Part shown: positions 16,356 through 24,976 of the stretch, piece by piece
How the letters are laid out: every line of letters begins with the position of its first letter
Position numbering within the stretch: the first letter of the stretch is position 1
DNA from: Achromobacter pulmonis
Lineage (GTDB): Bacteria; Pseudomonadota; Gammaproteobacteria; Burkholderiales; Burkholderiaceae_B
Assembly (NCBI RefSeq): GCF_002885955.2
Contig: NZ_POQS01000006.1
Span: forward strand, 285,465 to 327,482
Reading direction: 5' to 3'
Length of the DNA: 42,018 nt
Program-made: the position numbers and the translations under genes
The notes under the pieces: generated by a model
Databases searched by the model: none
Seen by the model: only the letters and a program-made list of their open reading frames with translations
Told to the model about the DNA's origin: nothing

Positions 16356-17747
16356 TCAGCATTCGACGATGTTGACCGCCAGGCCGCCGCGCGCCGTTTC
16401 CTTGTACTTGGTCTTCATGTCGGCGCCGGTCTCGCGCATGGTCTTGATGACCGAATCCAGCGACACGTAGTGCTGGCCGTCGCCGCGCAGCGCCATGCGC
16501 GCCGCGTTCACGGCCTTGATCGAGGCCATCGCGTTGCGCTCGATACAGGGGATCTGCACCAGGCCGCCGACCGGGTCGCAGGTCAGGCCCAGGTTGTGCT
16601 CCATGCCGATCTCGGCGGCGTTTTCGACCTGCTCCACCGTGCCGCCCAGCGCCGCGGCCAGGCCGCCGGCGGCCATCGAGCAGGCCACGCCGACTTCGCC
16701 CTGGCAGCCGACCTCGGCGCCCGAGAGCGAGGCGTTGTACTTGTAGAGCAGGCCCACGGCCGCCGCCGTCAGCAGGAAATCGCGCACGCCGTCGCGGTTG
16801 GAGCCGGGCACGAAACGGTCGTAATAGTGCAGCACGGCCGGGATAATGCCTGCCGCACCGTTGGTCGGCGCCGTGACCACCCGGCCGCCGGCGGCGTTTT
16901 CCTCGTTGACCGCCATGGCGTACAGGTTGACCCAGTCCATCACGGACAGCGGGTCGGATAGCGTGCGCTCGGCGCGCTGCGTCAGGTTGCGGTACATCTC
17001 GGGCGCGCGGCGGCGCACGCGCAAGGGGCCGGGCAGCTCGCCGTCGGCCTCGGGGTAGTTGATGCCGCAGCCGCGCGAAACGCAGTCCTGCATGACCTGC
17101 CAGATGCGGTCCAGCCCGGCGTGCACCTCGGCCTCGTCGCGCCAGGTCAGCTCGTTCTTCATCATGAGCTGGGCCACCGACAGGCCGCTGTCGCGGCACA
17201 TGGACAGCAGCTCGCGGCCCATGCGGAAAGGATACGGCAGCTGGTCATGCGCGGCGATGACCTGGCTGTTGGAGGCCCCCGCGGTCACGACGAAACCGCC
17301 GCCGACCGACAGGTAGCGCGCTTCGCGCAGCCGCTCGCCCTCGGCGTCGAAGGCGTGGAATTTCATGCCGTTGGGATGTTCGGCCATGGCTTCGCGGCGG
17401 TAGAACAGCATGTGTTCCTTTTCCACGAAGGCCACCGGGTAGCGCCCCAGCAGGGGCAGCTGGCGGCTGGCCCGCACCGAGGCGATCATGCCGGCGATGG
17501 CCGCGGGATCCACGGTGTCGGGGGCCTCGCCCATCAGGCCCAGCAGCACGCCCTTGTCGGTGCCGTGGCCCTTGCCGGTGGCGCCCAGCGATCCGTACAG
17601 TTCGGCGCGCACGGACGCCACGCGCGGCATCAGCCCGTCGCGCTCCAGCCCCTGGGCGAACAGCAGCGCCGCCCGCATGGGTCCCACGGTGTGGGAACTG
17701 GACGGGCCTATGCCTATCTTGAACAGATCGAAAACGGAAACCGCCAC
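16356..17747 (-). CDS. sdaA: L-serine dehydratase (iron-sulfur, single chain)
   Basis: Deaminates L-serine to pyruvate and ammonia using a [4Fe-4S] cluster. It has 463 residues from a GTG at 17747, which is preceded by GGAG at a 6-base distance and gives the normal family N-terminus VAVSVFDLFKIGIGPSSSHTVGPM. The frame extends upstream but is not family-like. The beta domain (about 1-150) carries GPSSSHT; the alpha domain carries the cluster cysteines in the CQGEVGVACS, GLTCDPVGG and VQIPCIERN segments. It stands alone, divergent from the Na/Pi symporter gene. Involved in serine catabolism; no dedicated regulator is seen nearby. Confidence 0.95.
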   Translation of the reverse strand: MAVSVFDLFKIGIGPSSSHTVGPMRAALLFAQGLERDGLMPRVASVRAELYGSLGATGKGHGTDKGVLLGLMGEAPDTVDPAAIAGMIASVRASRQLPLLGRYPVAFVEKEHMLFYRREAMAEHPNGMKFHAFDAEGERLREARYLSVGGGFVVTAGASNSQVIAAHDQLPYPFRMGRELLSMCRDSGLSVAQLMMKNELTWRDEAEVHAGLDRIWQVMQDCVSRGCGINYPEADGELPGPLRVRRRAPEMYRNLTQRAERTLSDPLSVMDWVNLYAMAVNEENAAGGRVVTAPTNGAAGIIPAVLHYYDRFVPGSNRDGVRDFLLTAAAVGLLYKYNASLSGAEVGCQGEVGVACSMAAGGLAAALGGTVEQVENAAEIGMEHNLGLTCDPVGGLVQIPCIERNAMASIKAVNAARMALRGDGQHYVSLDSVIKTMRETGADMKTKYKETARGGLAVNIVEC

Positions 17748-17925
17748 GCAAAACTCCAGTGCATCTGACGAATGGTGAGGCAATGATACGCGCTGCCCCC
17801 GCGGCGCGCAGCAAAGGCCCCGACAGGCGTATGCTGTATTGTGGGGACAGGCTCCCCAGCCTGGCCCGCGCATGCGATCATTACAGAATTATTTCTTGTC
17901 ATAAAAAGAATGGAAACACCCCAGG

Positions 17926-19587
17926 ATGTCCGGACTCATCACGCTGCTTGATTTTGCGGGCTACGTCGCCCTCCTCCTGTGGGGCGTGCACATGGTCCAG
18001 ACCGGCGTGCAACGCGCCTTCGGCGCGGCCCTGGGCGCGGCGCTGGGCCGCGCTCTCGGAACCCGGCTGCGGGCCTTCGCCGCCGGCCTGGGCATCACCG
18101 CCGCGCTGCAGAGCAGCACCGCCACCGGCCTGATGATCACCGGCTTCGCCGCTGGCGGGGTCGTGAGCCTGGCGCCGGCCCTGGCCGCCATGCTGGGCGC
18201 CAACGTCGGCACCACCCTCATCGTCCAGCTGCTGTCGTTCGACCTGACCTCGCTCGCCCCCATCCTGATCCTGGCCGGGGTCTGGATGTTCCGCCGCTAC
18301 CCGCCGGGCCGCACCCGCGACCTGGGCCGCGTCTTCATCGGCCTGGGGCTGCTGCTGCTGTCGCTGCACCAGCTGGTGCAGCTGTTCCAGCCGTTCCAGA
18401 CCGCGCCCATGCTGGGCCTGATCCTGGACGCGCTGGCGACCCAGCCGGTGGCCGCCGTGCTGCTGTCGGCCGCCTTCACCTGGGCGGCGCATTCCAGCGT
18501 GGCCGTGGTGGTGCTGGTGATGTCGCTGGCCACGCACCACATGGTGGCGCCGCACGTGGCGTTCGCGCTGGTGCTGGGCGCCAACCTGGGCACCGCCATC
18601 AATCCCATGATCGAGGGCGTGACCGGCGACGACCCCGCCGCGCGCCGCCTGCCGCTGGGCAATCTGCTGACCCGCGTGATCGGCGTGCTGGCCGGGCTGA
18701 TGCTGCTGCCTTACCTGCAGCCGATGATGAGCGAGCTGGCCGACGACCCGGCCCGCGCCGTGGCCAACTTCCACACGCTGTTCAACGCCGTCATCGCCGT
18801 GGTGTTCCTGCCGCTGCTGACGCCCTACGCCGCCCTGCTCACCCGCTGGCTGCCCAAGCGCGCCGACCCGAACGACCCGTCGCGTCCCCAGTACCTGGAC
18901 GAATGGGCCCACGACGTGCCGGCCGTGGCGCTGGGCAACGCCGCGCGCGAAGGCCTGCGCATGGCCGACATGCTGCAGACGCTGCTGCTGTACGCGCGCG
19001 CCGGCTTCAAGCGCGACAACCGCCACCGCATGGTGCAGGCGCGCCAGCTCGACAGCGCGCTGGACAAGCTGGAGAACGCCATCACCACCTACCTGGCCAC
19101 GCTGGACCAGGAGAACATGACGCGCGAAGACCTGCAGCGCCTGGACGACATCCTGGCCTTCATCAGCAATGTCGGTCATGCCGGCGACATCGCCCACCAC
19201 GGCCTGCTCGGCCACATCGCCAAGCTGCGCAAGCAGGGCTGGACCTTCTCGCCGGAACAGCGCGCCAGCCTGGACGAGACGCTGGGCCAGCTGATCGCCA
19301 ACCAGCGCACCGCCGCCGCCCTGTTCGTCAACGACGACCTGCGCCAGGCGCGTTCGCTGGCGGAGGAAAAGGCGCGCTTTCGCACCATAGAGACCGCCGC
19401 CGCGGACACGCACCTGCAGAAGATCAAGGCCGGCCAGGTCGACGCGGCCGAAGTCGGCGCGCTCTACCTGGATATCCTGCGCGACATGAAGGGCATCAAT
19501 TCGCACCTGGTGGGCGCCGCCGCCTACCCGCTGCTGGCGCGGCACGGGGAGCTGCTGCCGAGCCGGCTGCGGGAAGCGGGGAATTGA
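17926..19587 (+). CDS. Na+/phosphate symporter family protein with PhoU-like domain
   Basis: A 553-residue membrane protein. Two Na/Pi-cotransporter repeats occupy about residues 5-310, with the substrate motif QSST at 62-65 in the first repeat and a degenerate counterpart (AAHSS) in the second. GANVGTT and GANLGTAINP are also diagnostic. A cytosolic helical PhoU-like domain fills about 345-540. Members import phosphate with sodium, or in some bacteria serve export. The start ATG at 17926 has no good ribosome site (GGA about eleven bases upstream). It stands alone and ends at a large palindromic repeat. A link to the phosphonate locus 4.5 kb away, which releases phosphate, is only a guess. 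Confidence 0.9.
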   Translation: MSGLITLLDFAGYVALLLWGVHMVQTGVQRAFGAALGAALGRALGTRLRAFAAGLGITAALQSSTATGLMITGFAAGGVVSLAPALAAMLGANVGTTLIVQLLSFDLTSLAPILILAGVWMFRRYPPGRTRDLGRVFIGLGLLLLSLHQLVQLFQPFQTAPMLGLILDALATQPVAAVLLSAAFTWAAHSSVAVVVLVMSLATHHMVAPHVAFALVLGANLGTAINPMIEGVTGDDPAARRLPLGNLLTRVIGVLAGLMLLPYLQPMMSELADDPARAVANFHTLFNAVIAVVFLPLLTPYAALLTRWLPKRADPNDPSRPQYLDEWAHDVPAVALGNAAREGLRMADMLQTLLLYARAGFKRDNRHRMVQARQLDSALDKLENAITTYLATLDQENMTREDLQRLDDILAFISNVGHAGDIAHHGLLGHIAKLRKQGWTFSPEQRASLDETLGQLIANQRTAAALFVNDDLRQARSLAEEKARFRTIETAAADTHLQKIKAGQVDAAEVGALYLDILRDMKGINSHLVGAAAYPLLARHGELLPSRLREAGN

Positions 19588-19610
19588 ACGGATGGCGGGT
19601 GGTGGCGCCT

Positions 19611-19728
19611 GATGGGTTTCGCGCGCTCGCGATCGGTGTTCTTGCTTAAGGGCTCTCGCGCTGCACCCATCCTACGGCATTCGTCGCGTCCCGTAGGATG
19701 GGTGCAGCGCGAGCGCGCGAAACCCATC
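19611..19728. repeat. Paired palindromic (REP-like) repeat, one copy interrupted
   Basis: Two inverted copies of a 38-base unit lie head to head between convergent genes. The right copy (19691-19728) is intact and begins CCGTAGGATGGGTGCAGCGC. The left copy starts GATGGGTTTCGCGCGCTCGC at 19611 and is its perfect reverse complement, except for 23 extra bases (19632-19654) flanked on both sides by CTCGCG. Each unit itself ends in GATGGGT/ACCCATC. The 23-base inner arms (19655-19677 and 19691-19713) form a very strong hairpin. Units of this GATGGGT type are interspersed repeats in many proteobacteria (from memory). It may also stop transcription from both sides. Confidence 0.85.
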
Positions 19729-19742
19729 ACCCGCAAAAAACC

Positions 19743-20534
19743 TCACAAATACCGCTTGAACCAATCCAGCATCCGCCCCCAGCCGTCCTTGGCCGCCTCG
19801 GCCTGGTAGCTGGCGCGGTAGTCCGCCATGAAAGCGTGGTCGGCCTGCGGGTACACCACGAACTCGGAACGCCGGGCGTTTTCGTTGCCGGAGGCGGCCA
19901 GCTTGCCCTTCATGGTTTCGACGTCGGCCAGGGGGATGCTGGCGTCCTTGCCGCCGTACAGGCCCAGCACCGGCGCGTGCAGTTCGTCCACCACGTCGAA
20001 GGCCACGCGCTTGATCAGCGGGCCGTGGCCCACGCTGAGCTTGCCGTACCAGGCCACCGCGGCCTTGACGTCCGGGTTGTGCGCCGCGTACATCCAGGTC
20101 AGGCGGCCGCCCCAGCAGAATCCGGTGACCGCGACCCGCCTGGCGTCGCCGCCGTGCGCCGCGGCCCAGGCCACGCTGGCGTCCAGGTCGGCGTAGACCT
20201 GTTCGTCCGGCACCTTGCTGACCAGTTCCGAAATGAGCTTGGGAATGTCGGTATAGGCGGAGGCGTCGCCCTGGCGTTCGTACAGGTTGGCGGCCACGGC
20301 CAGGTAGCCGGCCTTGGCGACGCGGCGACACAGGTCCTTGATGTGTTCGTGCACGCCGAAGATTTCCTGCACCACCAGCACGATGGGCAAGTCGCGCGCG
20401 CCCTCGGGCGCGGCGTAGTAGGCGTCGATCGAGCCGTCGGCCACCGGCAGCTTGAAATCGCCGTGGGCCAGCCCCTGCGCGTCGGTATGGATCACCGTGG
20501 GAGCGACGTTGCCGGCTGCTGCGGAAAAACTCAT
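19743..20534 (-). CDS. Dienelactone hydrolase family protein
   Basis: An alpha/beta-hydrolase of 263 residues related to carboxymethylenebutenolidase, which opens dienelactones in chloroaromatic degradation; many homologues act on other esters or lactones. The triad is visible: Cys140 in GFCWGG, Asp197 in YGGKDAS and His233 in QADHAFM. The helper Glu57 (VVQEIFG) is also kept. The start ATG at 20534 follows AGGAGG closely; the frame runs further upstream but overlaps the ZIP gene. An N-terminal extension of about 30 residues (SFSAAAGNVAPTVIHTDAQG) precedes the fold. It follows the ZIP gene by 49 bases on the same strand. No catechol pathway genes are near, so the substrate is unknown. Confidence 0.9.
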   Translation of the reverse strand: MSFSAAAGNVAPTVIHTDAQGLAHGDFKLPVADGSIDAYYAAPEGARDLPIVLVVQEIFGVHEHIKDLCRRVAKAGYLAVAANLYERQGDASAYTDIPKLISELVSKVPDEQVYADLDASVAWAAAHGGDARRVAVTGFCWGGRLTWMYAAHNPDVKAAVAWYGKLSVGHGPLIKRVAFDVVDELHAPVLGLYGGKDASIPLADVETMKGKLAASGNENARRSEFVVYPQADHAFMADYRASYQAEAAKDGWGRMLDWFKRYL

Positions 20535-20583
20535 GGGAACCTCCTGTGTAGGGTCGACGAAGCCTGGGTTCCCGGCGGCCCGC

Positions 20584-21423
20584 CTAGTGGCGGTGGACGT
20601 GTTCGACCTGCGGCGCGCCATGGCCGGCTTCGGCGCCATGGTCGTGCCCGTGGTGCATCAGCGAGGTCACGCTGTAGATCAGCGCCACGCCCACCCCGAC
20701 CAGCAGCAACTGCGGGACGGCGTCGGCCAGGGATACCCTTTCGTGCATTTGCGGCATCAGATCGGCCACCGAGATGTAGAGGAAGCTGCTGGCCGCCACC
20801 ACCAGAATATACGGCACCCAGCCCTGCGCCTGCTGCAGCACGAAGAACCCTATTATGCCGCCCACGGCTGAACACAAGCTGGTGAACAGGATCAGCGCGA
20901 ACGCGCGCCGGCGCGCCAGCCCGGCGTTGAGCAGCACCACGAAATCGCCGAGCTTGTGCGGCACTTCGTGGATGATGATGGACGCGGCGGTCAGCACGCC
21001 CAGCAGCGGATCGGTCAGGAAGGCCGCCGCCACCAGCACGCCGTCGGCCAGGTTGTGCAGCGAGCTGCCGATCAGGATCAGCACGCCGCCGCGGCCGGCC
21101 TCGTGGCGGTCATGGCCCTTGTGGTGGTGATGGCCGTCGCCCTCGTGATGATGGCTGTGGCGCAGGAGCGCGATCTTCTCCAGCACGAAAAATCCGATCA
21201 GCGAGGCCAGCATCAGCGCGAACAGCACATGGGCGTCGGCCACGCCGGCCTCGAAGGCTTCGGGCAGCAGGTGCAGCAGCGCCACCGACAGCAGCACCCC
21301 CACCGACAGGCTCACCATGTGGTGCAGGTATTTGGCGAAGACCTTGTAGGCCAGCCAGCTCGCGATGAGTACCGCGATGAGCCCGCCGGTGATGGTGGCG
21401 AGCAGAACCCAGAGCAGTAGCAT
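20584..21423 (-). CDS. ZIP-family divalent metal transporter (LIV-1-like)
   Basis: A 279-residue inner-membrane transporter with eight hydrophobic segments. The metal-site motifs are SSLHNLADG (His123, Asn124, Asp127) in the fourth segment and HEVPHKLGD (His152, Glu153, His156, Asp160) in the fifth. That HExPHxxGD pattern is the one of zinc-importing LIV-1-type ZIPs. A cytosolic loop at residues 89-107 holds eleven histidines and the C-terminal tail another eight, both probably metal-sensing or buffering. No ribosome site is visible before the ATG at 21423. A perfect -10 TATAAT inside an 18-base dyad lies 40 bases upstream, suggesting metal-controlled transcription. The dienelactone hydrolase gene follows. 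Confidence 0.9.
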   Translation of the reverse strand: MLLLWVLLATITGGLIAVLIASWLAYKVFAKYLHHMVSLSVGVLLSVALLHLLPEAFEAGVADAHVLFALMLASLIGFFVLEKIALLRHSHHHEGDGHHHHKGHDRHEAGRGGVLILIGSSLHNLADGVLVAAAFLTDPLLGVLTAASIIIHEVPHKLGDFVVLLNAGLARRRAFALILFTSLCSAVGGIIGFFVLQQAQGWVPYILVVAASSFLYISVADLMPQMHERVSLADAVPQLLLVGVGVALIYSVTSLMHHGHDHGAEAGHGAPQVEHVHRH

Positions 21424-21456
21424 GTTGGGGAGAGTGTAGTAGGTGGGCGGGAAGGC

Positions 21457-21474
21457 GCAACATTATATCGTTGC
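21457..21474 (-). promoter_or_regulatory. ZIP promoter -10 within a candidate metal-regulator dyad
   Basis: GCAACATTATATCGTTGC: 5-base perfect arms, near-symmetric centre. On the minus strand it contains TATAAT (21467-21462), giving a leader of about 30 bases to the ZIP start. The -35 region is weak, as expected of a regulated promoter. Similar to Zur-type AT-centred dyads, but the regulator is not proven. Confidence 0.5.
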
Positions 21475-21480
21475 AAGCCC

Positions 21481-21530
21481 AAAACGGGAAATGGGCCGGC
21501 CCGTTTGGGCTGGCCCGTTAGGGCCAGCCC
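21481..21530 (-). terminator. Tandem hairpins terminating polA
   Basis: GGGCTGGCCC/GGGCCAGCCC (21507-21530, 10-base perfect stem, 4-base loop) starts five bases after the polA stop on the minus strand. A second hairpin (arms AAACGGG/CCCGTTT, 21482-21506) follows and ends in TTTT. Confidence 0.65.
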
Positions 21531-21534
21531 CGTC

Positions 21535-24252
21535 CTAGTGCGCCTGTTCCCAGTTCCTGCCGACGCCGACCTCGGCCACCAGCGGCACCCGCAGGCTGGC
21601 CACGTCGCACATCAGGCCGGGCAGCGTGCTGCGCACCAGCTCCAGCTCGGCGTCGGGCGCTTCCAGCACGAGTTCGTCGTGCACCTGCATGATCATGCGC
21701 GTCTGCAGCTTTTCGGCGTCCAGCCAGTCCTGCACCGCCACCATGGCCATCTTGATCAGGTCGGCCGCCGTGCCCTGCATGGGCGCGTTGATGGCCGCGC
21801 GTTCGGCGGCCTGGCGGCGCGGACCGGAGCCGCCGCGGATCTCCGGCAGCTGCAGGCGGCGGCCGAAGACGGTTTCCACATAGCCCTGCTCGCGCGCGCG
21901 GCGGCGGGTGTCGTCCATGTACATGGCCACGCCGGGATAGCGGGCGAAGTAGCGGTCGATGTAGGCCTGCGCGGCGTCGCGCGTGATGCCCAGGTTGGAC
22001 GCCAGGCCGAACACCCCCATGCCGTAGATCAGGCCGAAGTTGATGGCCTTGGCGGCGCGGCGCTGCTCCGAGGACACCTCGGCCAGCGGCACGCCGAACA
22101 CCTCCGAGGCCGTGGCGCGGTGGATGTCCTCGCCCGCGGCGAAGGCGCGCTGCAGGTTGGCGTCGTCCGAGACGTGGGCCATGATGCGCAGCTCGATCTG
22201 CGAATAGTCGGCCGACAGCAGCATGCCCTGCTCGGCCACGAAGGCTTCGCGCACACGGCGGCCCGCCTCGGTGCGCACCGGGATGTTCTGCAGGTTGGGA
22301 TCGGACGAGGCCAGCCGGCCGGTGATCACCGCGGCCTGCGAGTAGTGCGTATGCACCCGTCCGGTGTCCGGATTGATCATGCGCGGCAGCTTGTCGGTGT
22401 AGGTGGACTTCAGCTTGGACAGGCCGCGGTATTCCAGCAGCACCTGCGGCAGCGGATAGTCCTGCGCCAGCTTGCTCAGCACTTCCTCGTCGGTCGAAGG
22501 CGCGCCGCTGGCGGTCTTGCGCACCACCGGCAGCTCCATGCGGCCGAACAGGATCTCGCCCAGCTGCTTGGGGGAATTCAGGTTGAACGGCTGGCCCGCC
22601 AGTTCATAGGCCTTCTGCTCCAGCTGCAGCATTTCCTGGCCCAGCTTGTGGCTTTGCCGGCCGAGCTCGGCGGCGTCGACCTTGACGCCGTTGCGCTCGA
22701 TCGTGGTCAGCACCGCCGACACCTGCATCTCCAGCCGGTAGATGCGCTCCAGGCCGGCATCGGCGGCCACCATCGGACGCAGCACCCGGTGCAGCTGCAA
22801 GGTGAAGTCGGCGTCCTCGGCGGCATAGTGGCCGGCCTTGTCGACCGCCACTTCGTCAAATCCGATCTGCTTGGCGCCCTTGCCGCACAGGTCTTCGTAG
22901 GACACGCCGCTGCGGCCCAGGTAGCGCTGGGCCAGGTCGTTCAGGCCCACGCCGCGGTGCGACTCCAGCACATAGGCCTGCAGCATGGTGTCTTCGGCCA
23001 CGCCGCCCAGGCGGATGCCTTCGTTGGCGAACACGTGCGTGTCGTACTTGGCGTGATGCAGCAGCTTGGCGCGCGATGCGTCCTCCAGCCACGGCTTCAG
23101 GCGCGCCAACACCTCGTCCTTGGGCAGCTGGGCCGCGCCGTCCGGGCCGCGGTGCGCCACCGGGATGTAGCAGGCCACGCCGGGCGCCACCGACAGCGAC
23201 AGGCCCACCAGGCGGGCCTGCATTTCGTCCAGCGAGGTGGTCTCGGTGTCCAGCGCGACCAGCTGCGCGCCGTCCATCAGCGTCATCCAGTCGTCGAAGG
23301 CGGCCCAATCGGAAATGATGCGGTAATCCAGCTCGGTGGGCGCGGCCGGCGCGTCGTGGGCGATGCGCGCATCGCCCGTGGGCACGCGCTCGGCGTCGCC
23401 GGTCAGCTCGCGCAGCCAGGTGCGGAAACCGTAGCGTTCGTAGAGTTCGGTCAGGGCCTCGATATCGCGCGGGCGCGGCGTCAGGTCGTCGATGTGGTCG
23501 ACGTGGCCGGCCAGGTCGCAGTCGTACTTCACGGTCAGCAGCTGGCGCGTGAGCGGGAAGCGCGGAATCGCGTCGCGCAGGTTATTGCCCGCCACGCCCT
23601 TGATGCCTTCGGCGCCTGCTATCAGCTTTTCGATGGAGCCGAATTCCGTAATCCATTTGGCTGCCGTCTTCGGGCCGACCTTGGTCACGCCCGGGACGTT
23701 GTCGACGGTATCGCCCACCAACATCAGGTAATCGACGATACGGTCCGGCGGCACGCCGAACTTGTTCAGCACGCCGGTCTCGTCCAGGGTTTCGCCGCTC
23801 ATGGTGTTGACCAGCGTGACATGGCTGTTGACCAGTTGCGCCAGGTCCTTGTCGCCGGTGGACACGATGGTGTGCACGTCGAGTTCGGCGGCGCGCCTGG
23901 CCAGGGTGCCGATCACGTCGTCGGCTTCCACCCCTTCGATGGCCAGCACCGGCCAGCCCAGCGCGCGCACGGCGCGGTGGATGGGCTCGATCTGCGCGGC
24001 CAGGTCTTCGGGCATGGGCGGGCGGTGCGACTTGTATTCCGGGTAGATGTCATCCCGGAACGTCTTACCCCGGGCGTCGAAAATACATGCGGCATACTCT
24101 GCCTTATGATCAGATACCAGTTTGCGCAGCATATTCACCACGCCGTAGAGCGCACCCGTAGGTTCGCCTTGCGCATTGCGCAAATCAGGCATAGCGTGGA
24201 AAGCGCGGTACAAGTAACTTGAACCGTCGACCAGTAATAAGGTTTTTTTCAT
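21535..24252 (-). CDS. polA: DNA polymerase I
   Basis: A 905-residue replication and repair polymerase. The 5' nuclease domain (about 1-290) begins MKKTLLLVDGSSYLYRAFHA. The 3'-5' exonuclease domain (about 310-500) keeps the catalytic DTET motif, so proofreading is probably active. The polymerase domain shows motif A DYSQIELR, motif B RRAAKAINFGLIYGMG and motif C VHDELVLE. The start ATG at 24252 matches the family N-terminus, with only a weak ribosome site; the upstream frame extension is not family-like. The start is only 16 bases from the likely start of the divergent LOG gene, so the polA promoter must lie inside that gene's coding sequence. Confidence 0.97.
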   Translation of the reverse strand: MKKTLLLVDGSSYLYRAFHAMPDLRNAQGEPTGALYGVVNMLRKLVSDHKAEYAACIFDARGKTFRDDIYPEYKSHRPPMPEDLAAQIEPIHRAVRALGWPVLAIEGVEADDVIGTLARRAAELDVHTIVSTGDKDLAQLVNSHVTLVNTMSGETLDETGVLNKFGVPPDRIVDYLMLVGDTVDNVPGVTKVGPKTAAKWITEFGSIEKLIAGAEGIKGVAGNNLRDAIPRFPLTRQLLTVKYDCDLAGHVDHIDDLTPRPRDIEALTELYERYGFRTWLRELTGDAERVPTGDARIAHDAPAAPTELDYRIISDWAAFDDWMTLMDGAQLVALDTETTSLDEMQARLVGLSLSVAPGVACYIPVAHRGPDGAAQLPKDEVLARLKPWLEDASRAKLLHHAKYDTHVFANEGIRLGGVAEDTMLQAYVLESHRGVGLNDLAQRYLGRSGVSYEDLCGKGAKQIGFDEVAVDKAGHYAAEDADFTLQLHRVLRPMVAADAGLERIYRLEMQVSAVLTTIERNGVKVDAAELGRQSHKLGQEMLQLEQKAYELAGQPFNLNSPKQLGEILFGRMELPVVRKTASGAPSTDEEVLSKLAQDYPLPQVLLEYRGLSKLKSTYTDKLPRMINPDTGRVHTHYSQAAVITGRLASSDPNLQNIPVRTEAGRRVREAFVAEQGMLLSADYSQIELRIMAHVSDDANLQRAFAAGEDIHRATASEVFGVPLAEVSSEQRRAAKAINFGLIYGMGVFGLASNLGITRDAAQAYIDRYFARYPGVAMYMDDTRRRAREQGYVETVFGRRLQLPEIRGGSGPRRQAAERAAINAPMQGTAADLIKMAMVAVQDWLDAEKLQTRMIMQVHDELVLEAPDAELELVRSTLPGLMCDVASLRVPLVAEVGVGRNWEQAH

Positions 24253-24268
24253 GGTTACAAAGGCAGAT

Positions 24269-24943
24269 ATGGCAATCGCTGCGGAAACACCCGCCAACAA
24301 ACAAATTCCGCTGATTATGTCAGAGATACGGACGGCGGCAGACAAGCTCGCGCACATCGGGCCCGCCGTCAGCGTCTTCGGCAGTGCTCGGGTCAGCCGC
24401 AATTCCCCTCACTATGAGACCACCGTCGCGATCGCGGCCGCTCTGGCCGACGCAGGTTTCGCAGTCATCGCCGGCGGCGGTCCCGGCATCATGGAGGCAG
24501 CCAACAAGGGCGCATTCGAAGCCGGCGGCACCAGCATCGGGCTGAACATCAGCCTGCCGCACGAAGCGCACAACAACGAATACCAGACCATCAGCCTGTC
24601 GTTCGAGTATTTTTTCTCGCGCAAGGCCACGTTTTTCATGCACAGCTTCGCCTACGTGGCGATGCCCGGCGGTTTCGGCACGCTGGACGAGCTCTTCGAA
24701 GCGCTGACGCTCATCCAGACGGGCAAAGTGCCGCCCGCTCCCATCGTCCTGGTGGGCAGCGAATACTGGTCCGGCCTGGTGGAATGGCTGGGCGACCAGG
24801 TGCTGGGCAATGGCATGATAGGCGCACACGACCTGGATCTCTTCATCATCGAAGACGATCCCGTCAAGGTCGTGCGCAAGGTGGTGGAATTCCACGCCAA
24901 GGTCAATTCCGACGCGCAATACGCGCCGTCCCTGCCCGCCTGA
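24269..24943 (+). CDS. LOG family protein (TIGR00730, nucleotide phosphoribohydrolase-like)
   Basis: A 224-residue Rossmann-fold protein related to LOG, which cleaves cytokinin or purine nucleoside 5'-monophosphates to base and ribose 5-phosphate. It has GSARV near residue 38, GGGPGIMEAANKGA at 69-82 and the signature PGGFGTLDELFE at 133-144. I chose the ATG at 24269 because AAAGG lies five bases upstream; another in-frame ATG at 24251 would overlap the polA start codon on the other strand by two bases. The bacterial role is often nucleotide salvage or 'lonely guy' cytokinin activation; which applies here is unknown. It ends 33 bases from the convergent amidohydrolase gene. Confidence 0.9.
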   Translation: MAIAAETPANKQIPLIMSEIRTAADKLAHIGPAVSVFGSARVSRNSPHYETTVAIAAALADAGFAVIAGGGPGIMEAANKGAFEAGGTSIGLNISLPHEAHNNEYQTISLSFEYFFSRKATFFMHSFAYVAMPGGFGTLDELFEALTLIQTGKVPPAPIVLVGSEYWSGLVEWLGDQVLGNGMIGAHDLDLFIIEDDPVKVVRKVVEFHAKVNSDAQYAPSLPA

Positions 24944-24976
24944 TCCCGCACCGGGCAGGCGCGGCGTGGGGAGTTC

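Noticed and set aside
17842..17858. Hairpin TGGGGA-CAGGC-TCCCCA in the sdaA/symporter gap
   Set aside because: Short stem without T-run, not placed to affect either start codon; may be chance in GC-rich DNA.
20584..21423. Identity with the structurally known Bordetella ZIP transporter (BbZIP)
   Set aside because: The remembered BbZIP sequence has different motifs (HNLPEG) and a different N-terminus; this is another ZIP of the HExPHxLGD type.
21505..24222. Very long open frame on the plus strand opposite polA
   Set aside because: High GC content makes long antisense frames common; the translation is Arg/His/Gln-rich with no recognisable domain, and polA on the other strand is unmistakable.
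24931..24961. Possible terminator between the LOG and amidohydrolase genes
   Set aside because: Two mutually exclusive CCTGCCC/GGGCAGG-type stems exist, but loops are long and there is no T-run.
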